DNA of 35,997 nt from IMG/VR virus record IMGVR_UViG_3300020195_000094, positions 1-35,997 of that record; one strand, given 5' to 3'. This document shows positions 12,506 through 19,745 of this stretch, piece after piece; within the stretch, counting starts at the first letter, position 1; the number at the start of each line of letters is the position of its first letter. A model generated the notes under the pieces. It saw nothing but the letters and a program-made list of their open reading frames with translations. It searched no databases and was not told where the DNA came from. The DNA is from a virus. The position numbers were made by a program, and so were the translations under genes.

Positions 12506-13017
12506 GCCGTCGCCTCGTCATCGAGGAAGTAGTCGTTCGGGTCCAGGCCCGCGGCTTCGATGGCGTCCACGACGGTGGCCTCCGCCATCAACTCCGGCCG
12601 CAGGTTCAGCAGACCGACGATTTCGAGGCGCTCGCGGTTAGCCTTGGCGCGGCCATCGATGATGTTCTGCTCAGCCTTCGCCGCTTCGATGAATTCCGCC
12701 GGCGAGCACTCACGCCAGAACGACAACTGCCGGACGATCTGGCCGTCCGGGGTGCGGTACCGCGTCGTCAGCACGCTGCCGCTGCTCAGCGGGCGCCCGT
12801 CGTGCGTCACGGCCGGCATCGCCTCTCGCTTGGCGCTGTCGCATTGACGCGCGCACGCCGCGATCTGCGCCGTCACCAGCCAGTGGTCGAAGATCGGATC
12901 GCCGACAGACGTCAGTCGCTGGTACAGCGCTGCGCCCATCGAGGTCTTGTGCGCGTGCGGCATGCACTCGTAGATCGCGCGGGCCTCTTCGATGATGACT
13001 GGATGGGTAGAAGTCAC
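12502..13017 (-). CDS. hypothetical protein
   Basis: A 171-residue soluble protein: MTSTHPVIIEEARAIYECMP, a helical first half, a central beta-like segment (SSGSVLTTRYRTPDGQIVRQ), then helices rich in Glu/Ala/Lys (EFIEAAKAEQNIIDGRAKAN) and an acidic end (DPNDYFLDDEATA). Its gene follows the ParB-like gene with an ATGA overlap, which suggests they act together. The family is not recognised. Confidence 0.6.
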   Translation of the reverse strand: MTSTHPVIIEEARAIYECMPHAHKTSMGAALYQRLTSVGDPIFDHWLVTAQIAACARQCDSAKREAMPAVTHDGRPLSSGSVLTTRYRTPDGQIVRQLSFWRECSPAEFIEAAKAEQNIIDGRAKANRERLEIVGLLNLRPELMAEATVVDAIEAAGLDPNDYFLDDEATA

Positions 13018-13859
13018 TGCACCGCCTTGAGTTGGCGCCGGGAGGCGCGGACCCGTTCCATGAACGACACGATGCGGACGACCTCGCTCTCGACGCTCTC
13101 GACGTGCGCGGCGTCGGCATGCGAGGCGAAGTGATCTGGGTCTGCGTTGACGAACGACGCGATGGCCGCGGCAACCTTCGAGGCGTGCGCGTTCCAGTTG
13201 GCTTTCGCGACCTCGGGCGAGCCGCCCGTGAGTTCACCGACCTTGCGGTCGAACGCTTCGTTGCGGGCCGCTTCGACCTTCTTGAACGCGCCGTCGACCT
13301 TGCCGCTGCGATCCATCTCTGCGACGGCCTCGCGTGCGACCTCTCGGACTTCGGGGGTCAGCGATTCGTCCTCGGCCGCGGCTACGACGGCCTTTGCCTT
13401 CTCGTAGGTGCGCGGGGAGACGCCGACCGCGGGGGCGACGATCTTGTTGACCTCGCCGGCCGACCCTCCCGCAACTTGCGGGGGGGTTCCGGCCTTCATC
13501 CGCTCCTCGGCCTTCGGCTTCTCGATCGCCTCCAACGCTGCGCCGAGAGCGACGTACTCGGAGGGCGACATCTCCTTGCGGCAGGTGTTCTCGTCGCGCT
13601 CGGCGATCAGGAGCAGGCGAGCCGAGTCGACCGTCTTGACGATGTGCGACGGCACGGGCTCGTTCGGGCCGTGGAGCAACTGCCAAGCGGCGAGGCGACG
13701 TTCGCCGGCGATCAGACGGTGGCGCTCGTCCAGCACGAGCGGGTGCAGGAGGCCGACCGCGAGGATCGAGTCGGCCAGCTTCTGCACGTCGCCCATGTCT
13801 GTGCGGTGGCGATCACGCACGACGATCTGCGCGGGCGGGATCTTGGCGATCCGGCTCAC
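13014..13859 (-). CDS. ParB/Spo0J-like nuclease-domain protein
   Basis: This 281-residue protein starts MSRIAKIPPAQIVVRDRHRT. The N-terminal 60 residues show the ParB pattern (KLADSILAVGLLHPLVLDE, then HRLIAGERRLAAWQ with the GERR CTP/DNA-contact motif at 52-55). A helix-turn-helix-like part follows, with VGVSPRTYEKAKAV near residue 125. The C-terminal half is long, helical and charged. The segment TVDSARLLLIAERDENTCRK resembles the ParB Box III region. No ParA is present, so it may be a regulator, as in KorB-like proteins, rather than a partition protein. The GTG at 13859 overlaps the preceding stop as GTGA. Confidence 0.78.
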   Translation of the reverse strand: MSRIAKIPPAQIVVRDRHRTDMGDVQKLADSILAVGLLHPLVLDERHRLIAGERRLAAWQLLHGPNEPVPSHIVKTVDSARLLLIAERDENTCRKEMSPSEYVALGAALEAIEKPKAEERMKAGTPPQVAGGSAGEVNKIVAPAVGVSPRTYEKAKAVVAAAEDESLTPEVREVAREAVAEMDRSGKVDGAFKKVEAARNEAFDRKVGELTGGSPEVAKANWNAHASKVAAAIASFVNADPDHFASHADAAHVESVESEVVRIVSFMERVRASRRQLKAVQ

Positions 13860-14059
13860 TGAGCTGCGGCTTGTTCGGGCTCCAGCGCGAGGCACCACTG
13901 GCGGACTGTCTCGCCCGAGACAGCTACGACGCCGTCGTCTCGGAGGCGGGCAGCGATCTCGTCGTACGAGAGGCCTTCTGCCCGCTGCGTGCGGAGCCGG
14001 GCAGCGAGCGTGCCGTCGAGGAGTCGATCTACGAGTGGGTAAGTCCCTCGGGGAGCCAT
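13856..14059 (-). CDS. small HTH protein, Cro-like or early regulator candidate
   Basis: A 67-residue protein: MAPRGTYPLVDRLLDGTLAA, RLRTQRAEGLSYDEIAARLR, DDGVVAVSGETVRQWCLALE. Residues about 28-57 fit a helix-turn-helix (SYDEIAARL, then SGETVRQW as recognition helix). It is the first gene of the leftward early operon, transcribed from a promoter that carries operator-like repeats and faces the repressor gene. This is the position of Cro or an excisionase-type regulator. The start codon lies 6 nt from the -10 box, so the mRNA would be nearly leaderless. Confidence 0.65.
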   Translation of the reverse strand: MAPRGTYPLVDRLLDGTLAARLRTQRAEGLSYDEIAARLRDDGVVAVSGETVRQWCLALEPEQAAAQ

Positions 14060-14061
14060 GC

Positions 14062-14072
14062 CAATGTTCTAA
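14062..14072 (+). promoter_or_regulatory. operator-like site 1
   Basis: CAATGTTCTAA overlaps the leftward -10 box. It is a weaker match to the consensus CAA-R-GTTCTTG. Confidence 0.5.
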
Positions 14073-14073
14073 C

Positions 14074-14084
14074 CAAAGTTCTTG
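14074..14084 (+). promoter_or_regulatory. operator-like site 2
   Basis: CAAAGTTCTTG, followed by GGGA, lies in the leftward promoter spacer, 12 bp from site 1 (about one helical turn). Confidence 0.6.
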
Positions 14085-14127
14085 GGAGTGTCAAGGACCT
14101 ATCCCAACACTCCGGCTTGACTCTTGG

Positions 14128-14138
14128 CAAGGTTCTTG
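14128..14138 (+). promoter_or_regulatory. operator-like site 3
   Basis: CAAGGTTCTTG, followed by GGGA, is a perfect 4-bp inverted repeat around GTT. It lies in the rightward promoter spacer, 54 bp from site 2, and could mediate repressor autoregulation. Confidence 0.6.
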
Positions 14139-14151
14139 GGATGCTCTCCGT

Positions 14152-14466
14152 ATGACTACTCAGCGTGACCCTCAGGAAGTCCTCGGCCGTTGGCTCCGCA
14201 AGCGCGTCGGAAACCGCAAAGCCACCGACCTCCACCGCAAGATGCTCTCCGAGATGGGAGACGTCGCACCCTCCGATCAGACGATCAGCAACTACCTCAA
14301 GCGGCCACCCACGCCTCGGGGGATCGACGTTCCCGTGCTGATGTGGCTCGTCACCGAAGTCGGCGCCAAGGTCAGCGACGTCCCAGTTGCCGAGTACCGG
14401 GACGTCCTGAATCGGGTACGTGATCTGGCAATGAGCACAACTGCATGTTTCCCCCTTGCCGCCTGA
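14152..14466 (+). CDS. putative immunity repressor (HTH)
   Basis: This 104-residue protein begins MTTQRDPQEVLGRWLRKRVG. Residues about 24-52 look like a helix-turn-helix, with the recognition helix near SDQTISNYLKR. The basic N-terminus and the DVPVAEYRDVLNRVRDLAMS C-terminal helix could dimerise. It is the only gene read rightward from the switch region before the integrase, as for a lysogeny repressor. The ATG at 14152 sits 6 nt after the -10 box. It is shorter than CI proteins with a peptidase domain, so RecA-type induction by self-cleavage is unlikely. Confidence 0.68.
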   Translation: MTTQRDPQEVLGRWLRKRVGNRKATDLHRKMLSEMGDVAPSDQTISNYLKRPPTPRGIDVPVLMWLVTEVGAKVSDVPVAEYRDVLNRVRDLAMSTTACFPLAA

Positions 14467-14546
14467 TGCGCCCCTTGCCGACGGCCACTCCCCGTGGCAA
14501 CCTGCGGCTGGCGCTCGGGGGGGAGCCACCACAGCCGGGGGGCCCT

Positions 14547-15437
14547 GTGAACACCCTGCACGATCACATCGAGACGTACCTGCGCGGCCAAGTCCGACTC
14601 CACCGCATCACCCACGGATCAGCAAAGGCATACCGATCCACCCTCTACCAGTTCGCCGAACACTGCGGCCGCCGACCCATCAACAAGCTCGGCCCGCGCA
14701 TTGTCGAAGACTGGATGATGAGCATCGAGCACCTCGCCGACGCCACCCGATACCGCGCGTTCTCCACCGTCCGGACCTTCGCCCGGTGGCTTGCCGTCCA
14801 CGGGCACACGCGTCGGGACATCACCCTCGGGATCGAACCGCCCGCCTCACCACGCCACTGCGCCCGTTACCTTCACGTCCCACAAATCGCTGCGCTAATC
14901 CGAGCACTCCCCGACCGGCGCGCGTACGCCATCGTCCAACTGATCTTCCAACTCGGCCTCCGGGTGGGTGAGGTGTCCCGCCTCCAGATGGGCGACTGGG
15001 ACCAGACCAGCGAGACACTCCACGTCATCGGGAAAGGCCGCAAAGAACGCGACGTCCCCCTCCCCGACGCGGCACGCCTCGCCCTCGTCGCGTACCTCCA
15101 AGAACACCCCGCCACGGCCGGGCCGATCTTCCGCAGCTACGTCTCCCCGTTCGGGGCGATGAGCCCGAAGACGATCACATTGCTGTTCTCAAGCTGGTGT
15201 TACGACGCGGGGATCAAAGCTGGTCCCCACGACGGGGTGTCGGCGCACGCAGGGCGCCATACCGCAGCCACCGACGTGCTCCGCATGCACGGCGACCTCC
15301 GGGTCGTGCAGCGGCTCCTCGGCCATTCCAGGCTGTCGACCACCGCCGACTTCTACATCCATCACGCTGACATGGGGGAGCTCCGGAAGGCTGTCGGCGG
15401 CCGGGAGTACCCGGCACCAGAGCAAGACGCCGCGTAG
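14547..15437 (+). CDS. int: tyrosine-type site-specific integrase
   Basis: This 296-residue protein has an N-terminal SAM-like core-binding domain (residues about 1-95, HDHIETYLRGQVRLHRITHG) followed by the catalytic domain. The catalytic residues are readable: R139 in LGLRVGEVSRL, lysine in the GKGRKERDVPL loop (162-172), H234 and R237 in SAHAGRHTAA, H260 in LLGHSRLS, nucleophile Y270 in TTADFYIHH. It integrates and excises the phage at an attachment site not identified here. The GTG at 14547 has a GGGGGG ribosome site. An ATG at 14466, overlapping the repressor stop as TGATG, would add 27 residues and is a real alternative. Confidence 0.93.
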   Translation: MNTLHDHIETYLRGQVRLHRITHGSAKAYRSTLYQFAEHCGRRPINKLGPRIVEDWMMSIEHLADATRYRAFSTVRTFARWLAVHGHTRRDITLGIEPPASPRHCARYLHVPQIAALIRALPDRRAYAIVQLIFQLGLRVGEVSRLQMGDWDQTSETLHVIGKGRKERDVPLPDAARLALVAYLQEHPATAGPIFRSYVSPFGAMSPKTITLLFSSWCYDAGIKAGPHDGVSAHAGRHTAATDVLRMHGDLRVVQRLLGHSRLSTTADFYIHHADMGELRKAVGGREYPAPEQDAA

Positions 15438-15492
15438 TCCAGTAGCGTCCCGCCCCGCTCGGGGTAGGGCACAGAGACAAGGGGGGATCACC

Positions 15493-15861
15493 ATGGCTGA
15501 CGACGACATCGTGGGCGAAGACGGACCAGCGGAAGACGCAGCACCAACAGCGGCACTACCGCCGGCTTGGGCGCCGCCCCCAATGGAAACGGAACGGAAG
15601 ACGTCCGACGAACGCAAAGCCCGTCTCGCCGCCACGATCTCGGCGCAAGTTGCTCGAGGAGCCCGAGTCGAGTCGCAGTCCGACTACCAGGCGGTGGTCG
15701 TCACCGGGAAGCCTGTCAACCACGTCCTCCACTTGATCCTCACGTTGGTGACGTGCGGGCTGTGGGGCATCGTGTGGATCGTCTTGGCCGTTTCGGGTGG
15801 TGAGAAGCGCAGCATCGCGTCGGTGGACGAGTTCGGAAACGCGGCCGTTCAACGCGGCTGA
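15493..15861 (+). CDS. small membrane protein, possible lysogenic-conversion factor
   Basis: This 122-residue protein has an acidic, Pro/Ala-rich N-terminus (1-30), a charged middle (RKARLAATISAQVARG), then a hydrophobic segment with PVNHVLHLILTLVTCGLWGI (about 74-93) continuing to VWIVLAVSGG, and a soluble end KRSIASVDEFG. From memory, the VNH-LHL-TCGLW segment followed by a GGE/DE-x-G end recurs in small actinobacterial and actinophage membrane proteins. It is read with the integrase, against the lysis genes. The ATG has an AAGGGGGG site. Such a position fits a gene expressed in the lysogen, for example for superinfection exclusion; this is inference. Confidence 0.7.
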   Translation: MADDDIVGEDGPAEDAAPTAALPPAWAPPPMETERKTSDERKARLAATISAQVARGARVESQSDYQAVVVTGKPVNHVLHLILTLVTCGLWGIVWIVLAVSGGEKRSIASVDEFGNAAVQRG

Positions 15862-16003
15862 GATCGGTCCCCAGGCGCGACGGCCGGCGCCAACCGGTGC
15901 GGGGGCACAACACGGCCATTCTCTCACCCGGGTGCGACATCTACGTTCTCGCGCGACGGTGCCCCCCGACCCGAAGGCCGAGGGGCACGCGCAGCAGTCG
16001 GGA

Positions 16004-16023
16004 TCGGGCGGGGGGATGCCCGA
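16004..16023. terminator. hairpin between convergent genes
   Basis: TCGGGC (16004-16009) pairs with GCCCGA (16018-16023). A 7-bp stem GTGCCCC/GGGGCAC lies just before it (about 15959-15987). Both lie in the 258-bp gap between the convergent rightward membrane-protein gene and the leftward lysis genes, where transcription from each side should stop. No T-run follows. Confidence 0.4.
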
Positions 16024-16119
16024 CCGTTCTACCCTCGATGGCGGCGCCACCATGTCGCGACCCACCGCCAGAACCTCATGAGGTTGGTGTCACCAGCAGA
16101 CCGAGGCCGACACCTTGAC

Positions 16120-16278
16120 TCACGCAGCAGCCTTGTTCGGAGCGGCCCATACTGCGAACGCACCACCGAGCACGATAACAAGCTGCAAGACGTACTGGAC
16201 TGTCCCGTCAGTCACCGTAGGGGCGGCAGCAGCGGCGAGTAGCACTAGCAACGCCACGTACGCCTTCAGGTTTTCCAT
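16120..16278 (-). CDS. small holin-like membrane protein
   Basis: A 52-residue protein: MENLKAYVALLVLLAAAAPT, VTDGTVQYVLQLVIVLGGAF, AVWAAPNKAAA. Two hydrophobic helices are separated by a short polar turn (VTDGT), and the end is basic and Ala-rich, as in small class II holins. It is last in the lysis cassette, after the endolysin and a second membrane protein. Its ATG directly follows the preceding stop (TGAATG). The holin role is inferred from size, topology and place. Confidence 0.6.
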   Translation of the reverse strand: MENLKAYVALLVLLAAAAAPTVTDGTVQYVLQLVIVLGGAFAVWAAPNKAAA

Positions 16279-16674
16279 TCACTTTGCTCCTTCGCCTAGT
16301 CGTGCGCGGATGTCCGCGAACGCAACTTCGTCATCCAACCTGTGTTGGTCTTGCTCGACACGAATCGCGTCGACTTCGGCTTGGACGTTCCGCACATCCG
16401 AGTTGATGCCCCCCACCGCGACGAGCGTCCGGTCGAGCATTTCGATGACGTTGCCTTTACCGTTCGGGGTACCGACACGAGCGTCGACTACTTCGGCGAC
16501 TTCACGACGGAACCACGTCGCGATCGGATCGCCGAACAACTGGCGGCTCAACCATCGGACCGGTGGTAGGCGGCCAAGAACCCCGAGCGCGGCCGTCAAT
16601 GCCGCCAACGCGACAATGAAAGTGACGGCTCCACGCCATAACTCCGCGAACGTTATGGCGATTGCCGTTTCCAT
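16279..16674 (-). CDS. membrane protein of the lysis cassette
   Basis: This 131-residue protein has one or two hydrophobic segments at about 5-33 (IAITFAELWRGAVTFIVALA, then ALTAALGVLGRL), a basic or aromatic part (PVRWLSRQLFGDPIATWFRR), and a long charged C-terminal helix (VQAEVDAIRVEQDQHRLDDE). The topology suits a holin partner or spanin-like factor acting with the adjacent endolysin. Its ATG overlaps the endolysin stop as TAATG. The exact role is unknown. Confidence 0.6.
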   Translation of the reverse strand: METAIAITFAELWRGAVTFIVALAALTAALGVLGRLPPVRWLSRQLFGDPIATWFRREVAEVVDARVGTPNGKGNVIEMLDRTLVAVGGINSDVRNVQAEVDAIRVEQDQHRLDDEVAFADIRARLGEGAK

Positions 16675-17288
16675 TACGTCGGGATACCCGACTTGGTGGC
16701 GATCTTCACGACAAGATCGTTTGTTCGTTGGATCGCGGTTGAGTGATCGTGGACGCGTTCGTCACCTGACGTGAAGGCCCGCACCCCATACAAGGTGTTG
16801 TAAACCACGTCGATTTTGTGGCCCCACTCCTCGATTTTCTTCCACTGTTCCGGGGTCATCACGTCCTCCTCAGGTTCCTGGTACCAGACGGACAGGCCTG
16901 CTGCCCCTTTGGGGCCTTGCCCACAATGGATGTGGGAACGGTGAGCGTCAGTTCCCAACACCGAATCGTCGCGGACGCCTTCACTTGCACGTCGTAACGT
17001 CCAAATCCGTCCGCGTTCCAGTTCGGATGGCGCCCACCGCAACTCGATCAAGTCAAGTTCGACACGATGTGCGTACAGCCACCAGAACGCGCTTTCGCCT
17101 GGGCCGTGCAAGTCGCGGGAACCGACTGTCACCCCCAGGTCGAGTGCCGCACCCTGAGCGTGGAGGGAAGGGCTGCCGTCATCGTTGCGCGACGCCGGGT
17201 TGAAGATGCCGAGGTCGAACGAGCCGGGGTAGAACGTGGCAAGCAAGTAGTCGAGGAGTGTGCGGGTACCTGGCTGTTCACCCATCAC
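16674..17288 (-). CDS. endolysin, peptidase M15-like
   Basis: This 204-residue protein has the zinc-peptidase M15 signature: SLHAQGAALDLGV with H43 and D50 (H-x2-G-x-A-x-D), and SHIHCGQGPKG with H119 and H121 near residue 120. Such enzymes cut cross-linked or D-Ala-containing peptides of peptidoglycan. A C-terminal extension (145-204, PEQWKKIEEWGHKIDVVYNT) is helical and could bind the wall or oligomerise. The gene sits between the tail genes and two membrane-protein genes, the usual lysis order. GTG and ATG start codons are adjacent at 17288 and 17285. Confidence 0.8.
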   Translation of the reverse strand: MMGEQPGTRTLLDYLLATFYPGSFDLGIFNPASRNDDGSPSLHAQGAALDLGVTVGSRDLHGPGESAFWWLYAHRVELDLIELRWAPSELERGRIWTLRRASEGVRDDSVLGTDAHRSHIHCGQGPKGAAGLSVWYQEPEEDVMTPEQWKKIEEWGHKIDVVYNTLYGVRAFTSGDERVHDHSTAIQRTNDLVVKIATKSGIPT

Positions 17289-17294
17289 AACCCC

Positions 17295-17546
17295 CTACCA
17301 CTTCGCGACGATCACACTGCCGGACGGTGGCTGCCATTCCCACGCCACCCGATCCCCCGCCGCGATCGACGCGCCCGACTGGTTGACAGCAAACACGATC
17401 CCCTGCCCATCCACCCGGGCTTGGAGATCAACACCAACCGCTGCGGCGGTGACCGCCTCACCGTTGTATCGGCGGGGCGTTGTGTGCCTGGCACGCCGTT
17501 CCGTCTCCGCGAACAATTCAGTGAACGCATCACGATCCACGACCAC
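17295..17546 (-). CDS. small structural or tail-associated protein
   Basis: An 83-residue protein: MVVDRDAFTELFAETERRAR, HTTPRRYNGEAVTAAAVGVD and then strand-like QGIVFAVNQSG, SIAAGDRVAWEWQPPSG, SVIVAKW. The C-terminal half has the rhythm of a small beta-barrel domain, as in tail-needle or adaptor proteins. A GTG start follows TAGGGGG. It lies between the hub-like gene and the endolysin. The family is not recognised. Confidence 0.6.
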   Translation of the reverse strand: MVVDRDAFTELFAETERRARHTTPRRYNGEAVTAAAVGVDLQARVDGQGIVFAVNQSGASIAAGDRVAWEWQPPSGSVIVAKW

Positions 17547-17549
17547 CCC

Positions 17550-18824
17550 CTACGAGCTGATCAGACGGAGCTTGTGGAGATGTTCGCCGGACGTCAGGTT
17601 CAACTGCCATGACTGTTCCCGCATGTTCGTCCCGAGGTAGTTCACAACCTCATGCAAACCGTGACGCGGGTCGATCGGGGCGACAAACTCGACCCACAAG
17701 TAGGCGCTCATGTCCTGCGCGGCTGCGGCTTGCGCCGCTGATTGTGCCGCCACCGAATCTTGTGCGCCTTGCATCTCAATCACTTTCGTGAACACGAATC
17801 CACGGTTCACCGCCGACTGTGGCGCGTCGTCTGGGACGTCGTAGAAACCGGCGATCTCAACATCGGTAGATGTCGTGTTGATCACCAGGTACCGGGATGG
17901 GGCATCAATCAGATCGTCGGATTCGAGGAGACTGTTGCGGACCATCCGGCAGTCGGCCCCCTCCAAGTAGGTGTGATCAGCGTCCACCGCTGACAGAGGG
18001 GTTGGCACTTCCCGGCAGCGGAGCACACCCGCATTGTCGAAGTACGCGGAGTAGAAACCGACCATCGCACACAAAGCGTTGATGATCGTCCGGCCCGTCG
18101 TTCCCGCCGGCCAGGCGGTAGGCCCTGACGTCACCTTGTCTGTCGTGTCGACATTCACTCGCGTGTCAGAGAAGCCGTACTCCGCGGCGACATCGAGAAT
18201 CGCGGTGCGGACCGACGACCCGGACGGCAACGAATACGCGGCGGGTCGACCCTGTTCGAGGATGCGGGTCTGATCTTCCAACGAGCCGGTCAGGTACAGG
18301 CCTTCGGAAGTGCGACGCCGGTCGGCGGACGACCAGATGAACACGCCGAGCGGATATTCATCGCCGGTGTCTTTGAGGACGAACATCGGGCGGACCCGAT
18401 GCGACAGAATCTTCAGGCGGGCTTCGTCGCCGGGGGTGAGTTGCAACCCGTTCAACGTCCGTTTGATCGTCGCGTTCGTATTCGCGTTGATCGTCGCACC
18501 AGACATGATCGGGTTCAGCTCGAACCGTTTCGTGAGTGTCTGGTCGAGGACATCGAACCTGACTGACCAGCCGAACCCGGGGATACGGGCGGGGAGGTTG
18601 AGGATCGTGTCGGTGGTGTCAGGTCGGAATGGTGTGCCGGGGACGGCGGGGGCGGGTGCCCCGTACCGGAACTGCCAGTGGAGAATCGCGCGGTCTTCCG
18701 CGGCGATTGTGTTGGGGAGGGGGAGGATGCCGATGAAACCTGCGGAAGTGGCGATGAGCCGTCGGCGGCGGTCACCAGATTCGGCTGGAGCTGCGACACC
18801 CCCGAAGAGGAGTAGGAGACTCAC
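17550..18824 (-). CDS. tail hub-like / minor tail protein
   Basis: This 424-residue protein has an N-terminal region (1-60) that is Arg-rich after a hydrophobic start. From about 80 to 300 the sequence has phrases typical of tail-hub and gp27-like folds: VRFDVLDQTLTKRFELNP, IKRTLNGLQLTPGDEARLKI, YPLGVFIWSSADRRRTSEGL, YLTGSLEDQTRILEQGRPAA and TTGRTIINALCAMVGFYSAY. It probably forms part of the tail tip and contacts the fibre proteins encoded upstream. The C-terminal part (LWVEFVAPIDPRHGLHEVVN) is also consistent with a hub domain. A GTG start is used. Confidence 0.62.
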   Translation of the reverse strand: MSLLLLFGGVAAPAESGDRRRRLIATSAGFIGILPLPNTIAAEDRAILHWQFRYGAPAPAVPGTPFRPDTTDTILNLPARIPGFGWSVRFDVLDQTLTKRFELNPIMSGATINANTNATIKRTLNGLQLTPGDEARLKILSHRVRPMFVLKDTGDEYPLGVFIWSSADRRRTSEGLYLTGSLEDQTRILEQGRPAAYSLPSGSSVRTAILDVAAEYGFSDTRVNVDTTDKVTSGPTAWPAGTTGRTIINALCAMVGFYSAYFDNAGVLRCREVPTPLSAVDADHTYLEGADCRMVRNSLLESDDLIDAPSRYLVINTTSTDVEIAGFYDVPDDAPQSAVNRGFVFTKVIEMQGAQDSVAAQSAAQAAAAQDMSAYLWVEFVAPIDPRHGLHEVVNYLGTNMREQSWQLNLTSGEHLHKLRLISS

Positions 18825-18827
18825 CGG

Positions 18828-19733
18828 TCAGTCGCGAACGACGGTGATGGTCACCACAAGGTCGTCGGTCGCTACCGCGTCGTACGCGCCTCTCGCCTCT
18901 AGCACCCCGAACAATGACGTCGACCCGGACGTCACATAGGGCAACACGACAGGACCACCCAGCCACGTCCCCTGACACACACGACTTGACGACGCGACCG
19001 TTTTCGTGTTGGCAGCGGCGAAGTCGATCACTCCAACAAACGCGGCGGTCGCCAAGTTCGCGTCGGTGATATCGAAGGCAGCGTTATCGGCGCCGACAAG
19101 TGTGGGAGACGCCTTGAACAACCACAACTCGATATCGAAGTTGGAGCCGGCATCATCGACGAGGCGGGCACCAACGATCGTTCCGCCCCTACCAGACGCG
19201 AGCGCCGCGCTTGTGAACGTCATCACAGACCCGAGACGGTCGCCGTCCGCGTACACGGCGGTGTCGATCGTCGGGGTGACCGAAATATCGACCAGCCCGA
19301 GAGATGGTTGCACGACTAGGGCGCCGTCGAGTGTCGCCCACGGTGTAACAACATCGCCGTCGTCAACCGCTGGCGGGACGGTCGAGTCGGCCCTCACTCC
19401 GATCCGCACAGGGTTACCTGCGATGGCGGCACCATCGGCAACATCGCCGACGATCTCGTTCGTGGCCGTACCCGCGGTGAGGGCAACCGCGTTCGTGGTA
19501 CCGGGTGTGGTCTGATCAATCCCAACCTTGCCGACAATGGCCGACCCAGCCACCAACGCCGACAGGCGCGTCACATCAACGTCGATACCGTTCGTCGCGT
19601 CAGCCGGGATCAGAGTCCCCGACGCGTCCGTTGAGATCGCCAACTTCACGACCTGGGCGTGACCACCCGCCCCCGTGTCATCCGTCAGGACCGTGGTACC
19701 CGCACCAGCGGTTATAGCTACTCCGTCGGGCAT
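18828..19733 (-). CDS. tail fibre-like structural protein
   Basis: A 301-residue protein starting MPDGVAITAGAGTTVLTDDT. The whole sequence is Gly/Ala/Val/Asp-rich with short beta repeats (VAGSAIVGKVGIDQT), as in trimeric fibres. The C-terminal 140 residues form a possible receptor-binding head (SPTLVGADNAAFDITDANLA, YVTSGSTSLFGVLEARGAYD). The ATG at 19733 has a GAGAGGA site. It probably attaches to the tip proteins. Confidence 0.6.
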   Translation of the reverse strand: MPDGVAITAGAGTTVLTDDTGAGGHAQVVKLAISTDASGTLIPADATNGIDVDVTRLSALVAGSAIVGKVGIDQTTPGTTNAVALTAGTATNEIVGDVADGAAIAGNPVRIGVRADSTVPPAVDDGDVVTPWATLDGALVVQPSLGLVDISVTPTIDTAVYADGDRLGSVMTFTSAALASGRGGTIVGARLVDDAGSNFDIELWLFKASPTLVGADNAAFDITDANLATAAFVGVIDFAAANTKTVASSSRVCQGTWLGGPVVLPYVTSGSTSLFGVLEARGAYDAVATDDLVVTITVVRD

Positions 19734-19745
19734 GACGTGTTCCTC

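Larger units (their letters stand above)
14060..14151. promoter_or_regulatory. divergent promoter/operator region of the lysogeny switch
   Basis: This 92-bp space separates the leftward early operon from the rightward repressor gene. Leftward: -35 TTGACA (reverse strand of 14089-14094), 17-bp spacer, -10 TAGAAC (14066-14071), then ATG. Rightward: -35 TTGACT (14117-14122), 17-bp spacer, -10 GATGCT (14140-14145), with the repressor ATG at 14152. Both transcripts would be leaderless or nearly so. Three copies of CAA-N-GTTCT followed by TG or AA lie within the promoters. Confidence 0.75.

Noticed and set aside
13032-13862. Long forward frame opposite the ParB-like gene
   Set aside because: It is antisense to a gene with a clear ParB motif and a GTGA overlap. 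Its Arg/Gly/Asp-rich content is typical of high-GC shadows.
14466-14546. Attachment site (attP) beside the integrase start
   Set aside because: The segment has a small hairpin (CCAC/GTGG) but no tRNA-like core or repeat arms that could be recognised, so no attP is called.
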